64,000 nucleotides of DNA from Calothrix sp. NIES-2098 (GTDB lineage Bacteria; Cyanobacteriota; Cyanobacteriia; Cyanobacteriales; Nostocaceae). The DNA is taken from assembly GCA_002368175.1 (NCBI GenBank), contig AP018172.1, positions 4,591,001 to 4,655,000 of the forward strand. Direction: 5' to 3'. The notes beneath the pieces are model-generated. The model was not told where the DNA came from and made no database searches. It worked only from the letters and a program-made list of their open reading frames with translations. Of the stretch, positions 42,024 through 52,663 are shown piece after piece (positions within the stretch are counted from its first letter, which is position 1; every line of letters begins with the position of its first letter). The translations under genes were made by a program, and so were the position numbers.

Positions 42024-42031
42024 TATCCCTC

Positions 42032-42081
42032 TAAATCCCTAAAGCCTTTGATTTTACTAGGTTTTAGGGATTTATTTTTTT
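42032..42081 (+). terminator. Terminator after tRNA-Arg
   Basis: TAAATCCCTAAA and TTTAGGGATTTA form a perfect 12-bp stem followed by seven T. 42082-42532 shows only short coding-like scraps and no gene. Confidence 0.85.
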
Positions 42082-42532
42082 GTCTTCCTAGCGCAAATGT
42101 AGCATATAAGCACTGTTTAGCGTTGATCGGATAACCTCAAATGGATATGAAATGAATCTCACACCCAGGAAATACAACAAGGCAGAAGCAGACTCAACCA
42201 GGCTAAAATTACAGTGACATAATACGAAACGATCTAGAAACTAAACCTGCGTAAACCTTGTGACTTGTTGCGCTTGGAGGAGGAAGTTACGCAAATTGTT
42301 ACTAGTAATGCACCCTTAGCGATGAAAGTCGCCTTCTCCTAGGAGGATGGAAGTAAGTCAAAAAAAAGATTAAACAGTTTTCCCGTGAAGAGACAGTTGT
42401 GAAATTTTTGCTTGCGAAAGCTAGGTTAATTGCAGATTGGTGATGTTGTTTAGCACTTAGGCAACTGGCACGCTAAATATCAGGTTAGAGTTGTCAATAG
42501 CTGATAGCCAGTGTTTGTGATTTTTTAGCCGC

Positions 42533-43366
42533 TTAAAATTGGGACGAGATCAATTGTTGTTTCTTTCGATCGATAAAGTGGATACCCAAATTCACGCCTT
42601 TCATATGGCCAGTCATATAGGAAAGCAGCGCGTGGATAAAGACAACGATACCTAACATCTCCATAACCTCTTCTACAGTTGTTAATAAGTCGAAGATGAT
42701 GTCATCTTCACTATAGTAGTTGGCATAATAACCACCTAATAGTTCAAAACCAATTGCACCGCCTACGTAGATAGTTCCAGCAATTATAAATAAGCGTCGT
42801 GTTTTTGCGGGAAGGGAAGCGACAAATCTACCGAACACGAGCAGAAATACCAGTAAGAAGATAACACCAGCAATTACCCAGGCATAGTAAAGGAAGCCAC
42901 TGGTATGAAATTTAGCTCGTAGTGGTTCTATTAATTGTTCATGAATACTTATGAATTCATCAATAGCTAAATAAACAAAGACCAAGGAAAACCCTATCCA
43001 TGAGAGGTAATTTCTATTTCCGTCTAACTTTTGAGCTACGGCAATGATTGCCATCAGAATAGAACAAAATAGGATGCTGGCTGATGAATAGGTTGAAGGT
43101 ATATTGAACTCACCGTCAAGGTTGAATACCATCGCTATAAAATCTCTGCCAACATAATCAGGTAAATACAAGTGGCAAATATTAGCCACAAGACTAGCAA
43201 TAGCCAAAAATGCCACGATTCTCAGCAAAAATTTGGTGGTTTGCTGGGGAGAAATAAATATTTCCCACAAATGCGATCGCAAGACAGCACTCGCATCTAG
43301 TTCCAGACTAGCTTGCTCATTTATTGGTAAGTCTCGATCGTTGTTTCTGCCTGTATGACCAATCAT
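42533..43366 (-). CDS. Polytopic membrane protein of unknown function
   Basis: 277 residues with about seven membrane helices (LLRIVAFLAIASLVANICHL, GVIFLLVFLLVFGRFVASLP, FIIAGTIYVGGAIGFELLGG). Acidic and His residues sit at helix ends (YLAIDEFISIHEQL, LLTTVEEVMEMLGIVVFIHA), a pattern seen in membrane metal-dependent hydrolases, though I cannot assign a family. Monocistronic; the 350 bp upstream (43367-43714) are AT-rich with no gene. Confidence 0.65.
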   Translation of the reverse strand: MIGHTGRNNDRDLPINEQASLELDASAVLRSHLWEIFISPQQTTKFLLRIVAFLAIASLVANICHLYLPDYVGRDFIAMVFNLDGEFNIPSTYSSASILFCSILMAIIAVAQKLDGNRNYLSWIGFSLVFVYLAIDEFISIHEQLIEPLRAKFHTSGFLYYAWVIAGVIFLLVFLLVFGRFVASLPAKTRRLFIIAGTIYVGGAIGFELLGGYYANYYSEDDIIFDLLTTVEEVMEMLGIVVFIHALLSYMTGHMKGVNLGIHFIDRKKQQLISSQF

Positions 43367-43714
43367 CGTTCAAACCTATCTCCAAAATTGTTTTTCTCAG
43401 AAGAAAATTCACTTTTTCCCGGTCAGCCATCATCATTAATCTTTTACGCTGAAAATTAATTATTTCATGATCTTTTCTTAGCCATTCCTTAAACTTATAT
43501 TAAAGAATACGTATATTTGAATAAATATAAATTTCTGGTATTGTAAATATGAATTTTTTGTATATATGTTCCGCAAGATCGAGTAGACGCATTCGGCGTT
43601 CGCCCTACAACTAGCAACCTACGGCGGGCATAGAATCTGTCTATGCTGGTTTTATAATCGATGGGTAGAGCTGGGGATTGTTTACGAAAAAATAGATGTC
43701 TGCATTGGGTCAAA

Positions 43715-44572
43715 TTAGATCGCTAATCGCCGATTTCCATACCATTGGCTCAAATCATCTTCAATCGCTTCAAGAATCGCGATCGCCTCAGTTATTGATT
43801 TGGCATCGGCTGCTAATAGTACAAATGCTTGCTCAATCCTTTGTTGATAGTCCTGGGGGCAAATAGCAAATTTATTAGCAATTGCCGTTGCACCCTTTTC
43901 ATTCAATAGGTAATCTTCATTCAGCGCAAATAAAACCTGATTCATACAGACCACACTGCGGAAACAGGAACCTGCTGCGTAAACAACATCATGGCGAGCG
44001 ATCGCCTTTTTGGCAACGAACAGCGAGAAACTGATTTCCCAAGCAAAAGTATTAATAGTTGCTTGTTTCAATTGAACTGGATAGGGCTTTGTCTTTACCT
44101 TCAAGGCTTCTAAAACACGATCGGGATCGTAAAGTAGCTGACAAATAGCAACTTCCCCCATATAAATTGAAGACACAAAACCGTGAGGATGCCCTGGTTG
44201 ATAATCAATAGTAATTTGTCCAGTATGGCAATCATCAATGACACGATTAACTTTCGCTAAATCGCGATAGAGAAAATCTACAGCTACACCTTCTACCTTT
44301 AGCCAACCGCCACCATTAATCCATTTTCCCCATCCCCCAATCGCAGTAATCAAATTTACGCGATGACGATCGTCAAGCTCAGAAGCGAGGCGATTTAAAG
44401 CAATTAAATCGGGTGGATTTTCTGGATGGTAATAAAGACCCAAATCGACATCTGAGTTGTGAGTATGATTACCTCGTGCCCGCGAACCACCTAGTGCGAT
44501 CGCGGTAATTCCCTCAATTGTCTGCAAACTAGAAACAATACGGTTGATAAATTGAGGCAATTCTTGATTCAT
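43715..44572 (-). CDS. Nucleotidyltransferase-domain protein
   Basis: 285 residues. The N-terminal polymerase-beta-like nucleotidyltransferase core shows GGSRARGNHTHNSDVDLGLY (the G-S helix and the two metal-binding Asp) and a third acidic residue in GVAVDFLYRD, so the active site is complete. The C-terminal half is helical, as in DUF4037/aminoglycoside nucleotidyltransferase-like proteins. Substrate unknown. AGAGGA precedes ATG 44572. The 313 bp upstream contain no gene. Confidence 0.85.
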   Translation of the reverse strand: MNQELPQFINRIVSSLQTIEGITAIALGGSRARGNHTHNSDVDLGLYYHPENPPDLIALNRLASELDDRHRVNLITAIGGWGKWINGGGWLKVEGVAVDFLYRDLAKVNRVIDDCHTGQITIDYQPGHPHGFVSSIYMGEVAICQLLYDPDRVLEALKVKTKPYPVQLKQATINTFAWEISFSLFVAKKAIARHDVVYAAGSCFRSVVCMNQVLFALNEDYLLNEKGATAIANKFAICPQDYQQRIEQAFVLLAADAKSITEAIAILEAIEDDLSQWYGNRRLAI

Positions 44573-44885
44573 CAGAAATTCCTCTTGTAATGTTGGTCAA
44601 AATTAGACTTTAATAAATCTCTCTTGCTTAACTGATATTAATACCAAATCAAATAATGTTTGCGACACATCAATAATATTCTAGAGGTCACGGCAATGCC
44701 GTTTCCCTACAATCTGTTGCATTCTTTTTTCAAATTGGTATAAGTTACAGTTTGTTGTAATCTATCAGAATTAATGAGATTGTTTCCCTACAGACGCAAT
44801 GACAGATACGACTTTTGATTGCAACTTTGCATGAAACTATTCATAAAAAAGTCAATACGAAAATTTGAAATAATAGAATTTAATT

Positions 44886-45482
44886 CTAGCTTTTACTAAC
44901 CACAGAAAGATTTCGGAGAACAGTAATAATTTCAATGGGGTCTAACCGCTTAGTATAATCAGGGTCAACAAAAGCATAAATGACCTTTCCATCTTGAGAA
45001 ACTATAAATGTAGCCGGAATAGGTAGTTCAAAAGACTCATCTCCATTGTATCTAGGTAAAACATGACCTTTTTGGGCTAATACAGGTCTAAGATACTCTG
45101 GTATTTGAAACACAATCCCAAATTGACGAGCGATTTTATTGTTGCGATCGCTCAATACCTCATAGGTTAGTTCGTGTTTTTCCACAGTTAACGAGGTATG
45201 ATGGTTAGTCTGAGGTGAAATAGCAATTAGTGAAGCTCCTAATGTTTTAATTGCAGGTAATGCTTGCTGGAGCGCTGCTAATTCTGAGTTGCAAAAAGGA
45301 CACCAAGAACCTCGAAAAAACGAAATAACTACAGGCCCGTTAACTAAGAATTTTTCTACTTCTATTGTTTCACCACAAGCATTAGGAAGCATAAAATTAG
45401 GAATAAAATCGCCTACTTTTAAACTGCGGTCAATAATACCTGAAGAAATTAGCTCATGGGTGAAAGACTCTCGCAAATTCAT
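44886..45482 (-). CDS. Peroxiredoxin-like (AhpC/TSA) family protein
   Basis: 198 residues with a thioredoxin fold: GDFIPNFMLPNACGETIEVE, then VVISFFRGSWCPFCNSELAA carrying the peroxidatic Cys in a CxxC arrangement, LIAISPQTNH, and the C-terminal FIVSQDGKVIYAFVDPDYTKR. It belongs to the peroxiredoxin-like subgroup rather than typical 2-Cys enzymes. It should reduce peroxides or act as a thiol oxidoreductase in the cytosol. Monocistronic. Confidence 0.9.
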   Translation of the reverse strand: MNLRESFTHELISSGIIDRSLKVGDFIPNFMLPNACGETIEVEKFLVNGPVVISFFRGSWCPFCNSELAALQQALPAIKTLGASLIAISPQTNHHTSLTVEKHELTYEVLSDRNNKIARQFGIVFQIPEYLRPVLAQKGHVLPRYNGDESFELPIPATFIVSQDGKVIYAFVDPDYTKRLDPIEIITVLRNLSVVSKS

Positions 45483-45636
45483 GGTAATTTTCCTGACAGT
45501 TAAATTATACTTTTATCTACATTTTTAATGCTTTGTAGATAAATACTGTTGCAGTAAAGTTACTGAAAAGTAAGCTCTTATCTGTCCATACTTAACTGAA
45601 TTTTGCCAGAGGTATAGTCTTTAACTTAAAAGGATA

Positions 45637-48600
45637 TCAACCACGGCCAACAAGGCTGGCGACTACTGTTGCTAACTCAGCTGGCTGGATTGGTTTGGGT
45701 AAATGTAGCTGATAACCTTCTTGGATAGCTCGCATTCTATCTTCTGCTCTCGCATAGGCTGTAAGTGCGGCGGCGGGGACATCGCCTCCTTGCTCTAGTG
45801 GGAGCGATCGCACTTTGCGGATGAAGGAGTAACCATCTTCTTGCGGCATACCGATATCACTGACAATTACATCTGGTTTCCACTGAGACATAATCTGCAA
45901 TGCTTCTTTGACTGATGCTGCTGCTTGTACTTCGGCTTGGCATTGTCGCAGTACAGTAGTAATAAATTCCCGGCTATCAGCTTCGTCGTCTACAGTCAGG
46001 ACTCGCACGCCCGCAAGCGAAGGGAAAAGCAAAGCAGAATTATCTTCGCGAATTTGTGGCGGTGAGATAGCTCCCTGAGTTGGTAACAAAAGTGGTAGCT
46101 TGACTGTAAATGTTGCTCCTTGCTGCTCGCCTGGACTATCAACCTGGACGCTACCACCATGCAGTTCTACTAGATGGCGTACAATTGCTAATCCTAATCC
46201 CAGTCCGCCATGCATTCTGGTACTAGAACTATCAGCTTGGCGAAAGCGATCGAATACGTAAGGCAGAAATTCCGAACTAATACCAATACCTGTATCAATT
46301 ACTTGAATCTGAGCGTAGCCAGTCAAATTACCTTTGAATTGCTCGTTAATTTTTGAAAGTCTGATTTCTACCCTACCGCCAGGGGGTGTAAATTTGATGG
46401 CATTGGAGAGTAAATTCCAGATAACTTGCTGTAAACGTTCTGCATCTCCGGAGACTAAAAATTCTCCATAACGATTTTTTTGACAGAGGTTGTGATGCTG
46501 GAATTCTTCCCTTGGCGGGCAAAATTGCAAGTCGATTTCTTTAACTTGCGCAGCGAGGCTGACAGTTTCTAAGGCGGAATTAACAATCGAAATCAGATTG
46601 CAAGTTGCCACATTTAAACGCAACTTTCCTCTAATCATGCGTGAGATATCCAGCAAATCTTCAATTAGCTGGGTTTGCATTTTGGCATTACGTTCGATTG
46701 TTTCCAACCCTCTACTAGCTTGAGTTTCGCTCAGACTACGGGAACGCAGCAATTGTGCCCAGCCGAGGATGGCGTTGAGAGGCGATCGCAATTCATGAGA
46801 TAAAATTGCTAAAAATTCATCTTTCATGCGGTTAGCATCTTGCAACTGCTCAGTTTGCTGTTGTAGAGAAGCAATTAACTGAGCGCGTTCCATTGCGATC
46901 GCAATTTGATCGCAAACTGCTTGCATCATCCCTTTTTGATTATCGCTGAAGCGAGTGCGAGTGCGGCTACCAAAGGAAAGGGTTCCCAAAAGCTGCCCTT
47001 GGGCAATTAACGGGTAACTGTAGTAAGCTGTAATTCCTAAAGAGCGAATCAATTCTGTTTTGGGATCGGTTGATTGCTGGACATGATCTAAAGCAATATG
47101 ACAACGGGTTTGCGCTGTAGTACCGCATACAGCTTGACCGATTGGTAAGTACTCGATTTCTTTTGCCAGTTCTGCCGAAATTCCTGTGGATGAGGCTAGA
47201 TGCATTACCTGAGAGTTTTCTTCCACTAAATAATTTAGGTAAACATCTAAACCAATTTGTTCAGCAAGTTTACGGAATAAGCTATCAACCAATGCTACAG
47301 GGTTTTGGCTGGATAATAATTCACTGGCTGTATCAAATAATAGCTGAAGTCTCTTGTAATTTAACGAAAGGGCTTTTTCTGCTTGCTTGATACTAGTGAT
47401 GTCTTGGAAAACCATTACACAGGTAGCCGGATAACCATGCATTGCTGGTAAGGTATCAGCAAATACTAGTAGAGAACGCACGCCTTGATTTGTCTGCCAG
47501 TCTACCGTCAACCCATCCAAACGTTCTCCACGGGCAACCCGTACCCCTGGCATTTGGTCGTTGGGGATAGGTAGGCCATTAGCATCCGTGCAATAGTAAA
47601 ATTTATGATAATCTTCGGCTGGTACGCCTTGAGGAAATTCGCCCCCAACTAATTCATCGGCGGCTCGATTCGCGAAAGTTACCCGCGCTGTTCCTGGTTC
47701 AATAAAAAGCAGTGGTCTTGGCATCAAGTTCAGCACATCTTCCAGCCATTTTTGCTGATTTCTTAGAACTTCCTCGGCTTGCTTGCGTTCTGTAATATCC
47801 AAAAATGCACCGATGCAGCCTCTAGTGTTACCTTCTTCGTCAAATAGAGGTGCAACATACTCTAGTAACTTGACAATTTTGCCATTTTCTTGAACAACAT
47901 CCAATTCAAAATCTACAACTTCCACACCATGAGCCGCAGCATACTGCATGGGGAGGTCTTCCCCCAAAATTTCCTTACCATCACGGTATAGTTTAAAACT
48001 CGGTTTTTCCTCTAGTGGGGAAGTTAGGGAAGCATTTATATTTGGCGAAATTCCTAACTGTTTGGCAAAAGCGGGATTTACTCTGATAGTTTGACATTGT
48101 GGGTCTTCGGCAATACCAATCCCAATGGGAATGACATCGAGCAAAGTTTGTAACTCAGTGACCCGGCGTTGAAGATCCTTATTAAGTTTGACTATTTGTT
48201 TTTTTGTTTGTTGGCGTTCGCTTAAGTCGATAATAAATGCTACTGCTTCTTCCCGTCGTTCTCCCAGCAGTACGAAACCAACTAATACTGGAATGCGACT
48301 TCCATCTTTGCGGATATATTCTTTCTCGTAGGGCGTACAAGTACCATTAGCACTTGCTTGGGCTTCCGCAATTCCTTGTTCGTCCAGATTTTGATATTCA
48401 GGTGGTGTAATCTCGCTCCAGCTAATTCTAGCTGCTAATAATTCTTCACGCGTGTAGCCGATCATCGCTAAAAATTCGTCGTTCGCCTGCTGAATACCTC
48501 CGTAAATATCGCCAAATAAAATGCCAATTACATTTGCATCTACGAGACTTCTGAGTTTTTGTTCGTAAACTTTTAGTTCATCTTGAACGCGATTGCGCTG

Positions 48601-49518
48601 GCTACTAAGGCGTTCGACTACTGCTGCACTTTGCCAGATTAAAATGGCGAAAATTACCATGATAATAATGGCAAACAATGATACTGCAAAAGCTGTATCA
48701 TAATTGCCTACTTTTTGACCGATAACAATTAACCACCCTAGTATAAAAGGCACAGCGATCGCTGCCAATAATAACCTGCGGGACAACAAGCCGCTATCAG
48801 TATTGCTTGTAATTACTCGCATTAATCCTTGGTTTGGATGTGTCCAGATAATACCAACACACACAACTATAAAAGTTAGCGCAGTGTGTAACGCCATTGA
48901 AGTTGTATAAGGTTGTATGCCATAAAGAATTTTTACTTGATAGGCATAACCAATCAGCGCTTGCAAGGAAATTAAACCAGCTATCAAGGCAAGAAGTTGG
49001 GAATACCAATAGCTGCGCTGTGTTCTTTGATACAACAATAACTCTAGGGATCTACCGACGAGCATAAAGTCGAGTGCAGTATTCAATCCCATTCGCCCTG
49101 GTTGCACTGTCAATAAAGCACTCGGCGAATCTCGGAATAATAGCTCGTCAATACCAAAATTTCCACCGACGATATATTGAATGACGGTTAACAAACCAAT
49201 GATAGTTACTGCTAAGGCACAGAGCCGGGAACCCCAAAGGTAGAGAGCGTTATGATGAAGAGAAGCACCTTTTTGTGATTTGAGATTCTGAGCTAGCCAC
49301 AGTGACACGCCAGACAGTATAAAACCTAAGGCTGTATTTGCCTTCATGGTGACAAAACCGTCGTAGCAGACACATTTAAGAAATTCAATGTCCAAACCCC
49401 AACCAAGTAGTACTAATCCCCCGATGAATATAGCGATCGCACTACTTATTTGCACTATCAACGACTGTGTGGCGACTTGATAAAGAACTTGCAGGCGCAA
49501 GCGGTTTCCTTTTAACAT
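45637..49518 (-). CDS. Membrane hybrid sensor histidine kinase (PAS-PAS-PAS-GAF-HisKA-HATPase-REC)
   Basis: 1293 residues. About eight membrane helices (1-300) form an unidentified sensor region. Then come three PAS domains (ANVIGILFGDIYGGIQQAND; IPIGIGIAEDPQCQTIRVNP; MPRPLLFIEPGTARVTFANR), a GAF domain (about 735-890), HisKA with phospho-His in ILSHELRSPLNAILGWAQLL, HATPase (VIWNLLSNAIKFTPPGGRVE, DTGIGIS, GGLGLGLAIV) and a C-terminal receiver (LTVDDEADSREF, phospho-Asp in VIVSDIGMPQEDGY, Lys in LHLPKP). It should autophosphorylate and relay to its own receiver. No output regulator is adjacent, so the pathway is unknown. Confidence 0.93.
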   Translation of the reverse strand: MLKGNRLRLQVLYQVATQSLIVQISSAIAIFIGGLVLLGWGLDIEFLKCVCYDGFVTMKANTALGFILSGVSLWLAQNLKSQKGASLHHNALYLWGSRLCALAVTIIGLLTVIQYIVGGNFGIDELLFRDSPSALLTVQPGRMGLNTALDFMLVGRSLELLLYQRTQRSYWYSQLLALIAGLISLQALIGYAYQVKILYGIQPYTTSMALHTALTFIVVCVGIIWTHPNQGLMRVITSNTDSGLLSRRLLLAAIAVPFILGWLIVIGQKVGNYDTAFAVSLFAIIIMVIFAILIWQSAAVVERLSSQRNRVQDELKVYEQKLRSLVDANVIGILFGDIYGGIQQANDEFLAMIGYTREELLAARISWSEITPPEYQNLDEQGIAEAQASANGTCTPYEKEYIRKDGSRIPVLVGFVLLGERREEAVAFIIDLSERQQTKKQIVKLNKDLQRRVTELQTLLDVIPIGIGIAEDPQCQTIRVNPAFAKQLGISPNINASLTSPLEEKPSFKLYRDGKEILGEDLPMQYAAAHGVEVVDFELDVVQENGKIVKLLEYVAPLFDEEGNTRGCIGAFLDITERKQAEEVLRNQQKWLEDVLNLMPRPLLFIEPGTARVTFANRAADELVGGEFPQGVPAEDYHKFYYCTDANGLPIPNDQMPGVRVARGERLDGLTVDWQTNQGVRSLLVFADTLPAMHGYPATCVMVFQDITSIKQAEKALSLNYKRLQLLFDTASELLSSQNPVALVDSLFRKLAEQIGLDVYLNYLVEENSQVMHLASSTGISAELAKEIEYLPIGQAVCGTTAQTRCHIALDHVQQSTDPKTELIRSLGITAYYSYPLIAQGQLLGTLSFGSRTRTRFSDNQKGMMQAVCDQIAIAMERAQLIASLQQQTEQLQDANRMKDEFLAILSHELRSPLNAILGWAQLLRSRSLSETQASRGLETIERNAKMQTQLIEDLLDISRMIRGKLRLNVATCNLISIVNSALETVSLAAQVKEIDLQFCPPREEFQHHNLCQKNRYGEFLVSGDAERLQQVIWNLLSNAIKFTPPGGRVEIRLSKINEQFKGNLTGYAQIQVIDTGIGISSEFLPYVFDRFRQADSSSTRMHGGLGLGLAIVRHLVELHGGSVQVDSPGEQQGATFTVKLPLLLPTQGAISPPQIREDNSALLFPSLAGVRVLTVDDEADSREFITTVLRQCQAEVQAAASVKEALQIMSQWKPDVIVSDIGMPQEDGYSFIRKVRSLPLEQGGDVPAAALTAYARAEDRMRAIQEGYQLHLPKPIQPAELATVVASLVGRG

Positions 49519-49729
49519 TGAGGCCTTTGTAACCCCATCTAAACGAGCTTGTGAGAGTCTAACGTTTTTTCTAGTCTAGTGGGTTAAATTTATTGTATTT
49601 TATGCTACAGGTAGTTGACTTATAATTTCATCTATCTATATGCATATTTTTAAGGGGAATGGGCATGGGGCATGGGGCATTGATTATTTCTCCCCACACC
49701 CCCCACATTCCCTCATCCCCTTTATCTGC

Positions 49730-52111
49730 TCAAAACTTCCAGCTATAACCTCTGCCATCATCTTGAAAGCGCTGTTCGCCAACACCTACAAGTTCTACAA
49801 TTACTTCTCTTTCTGGTGGCGTCCATTGCCCTTCATTAGCACTAATTTCTACAATGGTTTCTTCCCCTTCTGTAAATACACTTATTTTTCTGAGAGAAAA
49901 GTTTTGATTTTGACTGGTGTTCGACTTGCCATCATCTTCAAAAAATAAGTATTCGTTCTTGCCCGGCCAAATACGCAAATGCAGTTGGTCAACTGGAAGT
50001 TCATCGACATATTGCTGTACGGGTTGCATCGGAATAATCGCACCAGCACGGACAAAAAGTGGCATTTTTTCCAAGGGTGCATGGCTGAGAATATGAGTAG
50101 AACCTTCGTAACGTTCGCCAGTCCACCAGTCATACCAAGTGCCTGCGGGTAAATAGACAGCTCGGTACTCAACGCCAGGACGGTAAATAGGTGCAGCCAT
50201 CAGCGAAGCTCCCAACAATACTTGATCGTAGAGAGTGTAAGTTTGGCGATCGCTCGGAAAATGGTAAAATAATGGTCTTAAAATCGGAGTGCCTGTTTGT
50301 GCTGCTTCCCAGAAAAGATTGTAGATGTAAGGTAGTAGCTGATAACGCAGATTAATATATTCGCGACAGATATTTTCTGTGCGATCGCCAAATACCCAAG
50401 GTTCATGACGCGCAGTAGACATAGCAGAATGACCGCGCATCAATGGGTAGAGCATTCCCACTTGCATCCAACGGGCGAATAATTCCGCAGTAGCGTTACC
50501 TGCAAACCCACCAATATCGCAACCAACAAAAGCCACACCCGAAAGCCCCATATTACACAGCATGGGTAGAGACATTTCCAAATGCTCCCACAATGAATGG
50601 TTATCCCCCATCCACACAGAAGACCAACGCTGCACCCCAGCATAGCCAGAACGAGTTAGCACAAACGATCGCTCTTGTTGCCGATGGCGCTGTAACCCTT
50701 CAGCACAAGCCTTCGCCATCATCAACCCATATAAGTTATGCACCTCTAAATGAGTTGTAGCTGAAACAGGTAAATTCCCCCCTGCACTCTGCACCCTGCT
50801 CCCCTGCTCTTCTCCTCCCTGCGGTGCATCTAGCGGAAACCAAATCTTTTCCCCACCATCGCCAAAAGGACGATTATCTATGGCAGGCTCATTCATATCA
50901 TTCCAAATTCCTGCTACGCCAATATCGGTGAGGCTTTGATGCAAATCACCCCACCACTGACGCACATCAGCGCGTAAAAAGTCAGGAAAAACAGCTTTCT
51001 CAGGCCAAACGTAGCCGTGAAATAACTGTCCATCTGCTTTCCGCACAAAATAATCATTTTCTATTCCTAAATCGAAAACGTGATAATTGGCTTCTGGTTC
51101 ATACTTCACACCTGGATCGATAATGGTGACAGTCTTAAAGCCATCTTTTGCTAAGTCCCTGACCAATTTTGCCGGATCGGGGAAGCGTTTCGGACTCCAA
51201 GTAAACACGCGATAACCCCGCATATAGTCAATATCAAGGTGGATGACATCGCAAGGAATGCGGCGCTGACGAAATTCTCGTGCTAGTTCGCGGACAACAT
51301 CTTCTGATTCGTAACTCCAGCGACATTGATGATAACCCAACGCCCATTTTGGCGGTAACGGCATTCTCCCAGTTAATTGGGTGTATGTACGCAAGATTTG
51401 AGCAGGTTCGGGGCCGTAGATAATGTAATAATCTAACTCTCCCTCGCGAGTTTCCATTTTCCAAACACCAGGCTTTTCCGCACCGATATCAAATTGACTC
51501 CAAAATGTCGTGTTGAAAAAGATTCCATAACCCACATCTGGACGCAAAGCCATAAAAAACGGAATGGCTTGGTACATTTCATCAGTCAGTGCATCGTAAT
51601 CTAAAGCATCGACTGTCCAATTAGTTTTAACTTCGCTAAGTTTATCGAGAAAACCCGTGCGTTCGCCAAAACCATAGAAATGCTCATCGGGGTAAATCTT
51701 CTTCCAGCCAGCAACCGCACCCATCCGCCAACCCATGCGCATATCGAGATCGTCTTGGGCAAAGGGACGATTCTCTTTGTCAAAGCAGACGAGACAGGAT
51801 TCTTGCTTTTGCACGCACACACGGATTTGTTCGGTTGTAATTTCTACCGCAGCCCCAATATCCTGCACTTCAAAAGGTACTTTTTCCCATTCGGAATCAT
51901 CCACTGTCACCGCCCAAGAACGACGAGGCGTAAATTCCCCAGTTGGTGCAAGCCTGACTCGCAGTAGATTGGGAGCAAGTATACTAATCTGCAAGCGAGA
52001 GTTACTACACTCCAAATTAACAGTGCGATCGCTCCAATTTACAGACTGCACGCTACCAATAGTTGTCCAAGGTTGGTTAGTTGTGGGTAATTTTCCAAAA
52101 TATTGCGGCAT
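49730..52111 (-). CDS. Glycoside hydrolase family 31 (alpha-glucosidase-like)
   Basis: 793 residues from ATG 52111; the frame extends two codons to TTG 52117. GH31 order: N-terminal beta-sandwich, then the TIM barrel with CDVIHLDIDYMRGYRVFTW, the catalytic nucleophile Asp in GVAGIWNDMNEPA, acid/base Asp in FVGCDIGGFAGN, RWMQVGMLYPLMRGHSA, and C-terminal beta domains. There is no signal peptide, so it probably hydrolyses alpha-glucosides or alpha-xylosides in the cytosol. A perfect palindrome at 52164-52186 lies between it and the upstream PRC-barrel gene. Confidence 0.93.
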   Translation of the reverse strand: MPQYFGKLPTTNQPWTTIGSVQSVNWSDRTVNLECSNSRLQISILAPNLLRVRLAPTGEFTPRRSWAVTVDDSEWEKVPFEVQDIGAAVEITTEQIRVCVQKQESCLVCFDKENRPFAQDDLDMRMGWRMGAVAGWKKIYPDEHFYGFGERTGFLDKLSEVKTNWTVDALDYDALTDEMYQAIPFFMALRPDVGYGIFFNTTFWSQFDIGAEKPGVWKMETREGELDYYIIYGPEPAQILRTYTQLTGRMPLPPKWALGYHQCRWSYESEDVVRELAREFRQRRIPCDVIHLDIDYMRGYRVFTWSPKRFPDPAKLVRDLAKDGFKTVTIIDPGVKYEPEANYHVFDLGIENDYFVRKADGQLFHGYVWPEKAVFPDFLRADVRQWWGDLHQSLTDIGVAGIWNDMNEPAIDNRPFGDGGEKIWFPLDAPQGGEEQGSRVQSAGGNLPVSATTHLEVHNLYGLMMAKACAEGLQRHRQQERSFVLTRSGYAGVQRWSSVWMGDNHSLWEHLEMSLPMLCNMGLSGVAFVGCDIGGFAGNATAELFARWMQVGMLYPLMRGHSAMSTARHEPWVFGDRTENICREYINLRYQLLPYIYNLFWEAAQTGTPILRPLFYHFPSDRQTYTLYDQVLLGASLMAAPIYRPGVEYRAVYLPAGTWYDWWTGERYEGSTHILSHAPLEKMPLFVRAGAIIPMQPVQQYVDELPVDQLHLRIWPGKNEYLFFEDDGKSNTSQNQNFSLRKISVFTEGEETIVEISANEGQWTPPEREVIVELVGVGEQRFQDDGRGYSWKF

Positions 52112-52163
52112 GATCAACCTATCTTAAATATGTCAAGTGAGAAACTCAAACCCCTACAAAGTA

Positions 52164-52186
52164 GCGGCACAACATTGTTGTGCCGC
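52164..52186. promoter_or_regulatory. Perfect palindrome upstream of the GH31 gene
   Basis: GCGGCACAAC and GTTGTGCCGC flank ATT. It lacks a T-run on either side, so it may be an operator, or a hairpin ending the PRC-barrel operon. Confidence 0.45.
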
Positions 52187-52294
52187 GATAAAATCTCTGT
52201 ATTCCATGCAATTGAAATTAGCGATAAACAGCCTGTCTTGGAAATAAGGCAGAAGACAGATTTTTCATGATGGATGGCGGATATTTGCAGTTAA

Positions 52295-52663
52295 TTACTC
52301 GTTTTTTCCAGTATTGTCAGAACTTTGATTAACATCCTGTACTCCTGGAGATAATGACTTTAATTCCTCTAAACTACATCGCAAACGCGGCTTGTCAGGG
52401 TTACTTAAATCTAGCTTGTCCCAAGGTACTTTATGACCGCCGTAGATTTTACGCGCCCCAAGCAAATGCAAAATTCCTAACCCAATTGTCCACGCGGATA
52501 ATCTTTCTAAAATTGCAGCGTAGCCAATCAGATATTCCTGAACCAGCCACTCTTCACCTTGCTTTTCGGCGCGTACTTCCTCAATGCGTCCGATCGCTTT
52601 ACCATTGGAGTCTAATACTTGCTTGCCTAGTAGCAGTTCTAGATGAATTTCATTATTTGCCAT
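52295..52663 (-). CDS. PRC-barrel protein 1
   Basis: 122 residues from ATG 52663, with GGAGGA upstream. The N-terminal PRC-barrel reads IHLELLLGKQVLDSNGKAIG, RIEEVRAEKQGEEWLVQEYL, followed by KVPWDKLDLSNPDKPRLRC. Its start overlaps the previous stop (TAATG), so the two PRC-barrel genes are coupled. PRC-barrels often mediate protein contacts in membrane-associated complexes; here they follow a metal transporter gene. Confidence 0.85.
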   Translation of the reverse strand: MANNEIHLELLLGKQVLDSNGKAIGRIEEVRAEKQGEEWLVQEYLIGYAAILERLSAWTIGLGILHLLGARKIYGGHKVPWDKLDLSNPDKPRLRCSLEELKSLSPGVQDVNQSSDNTGKNE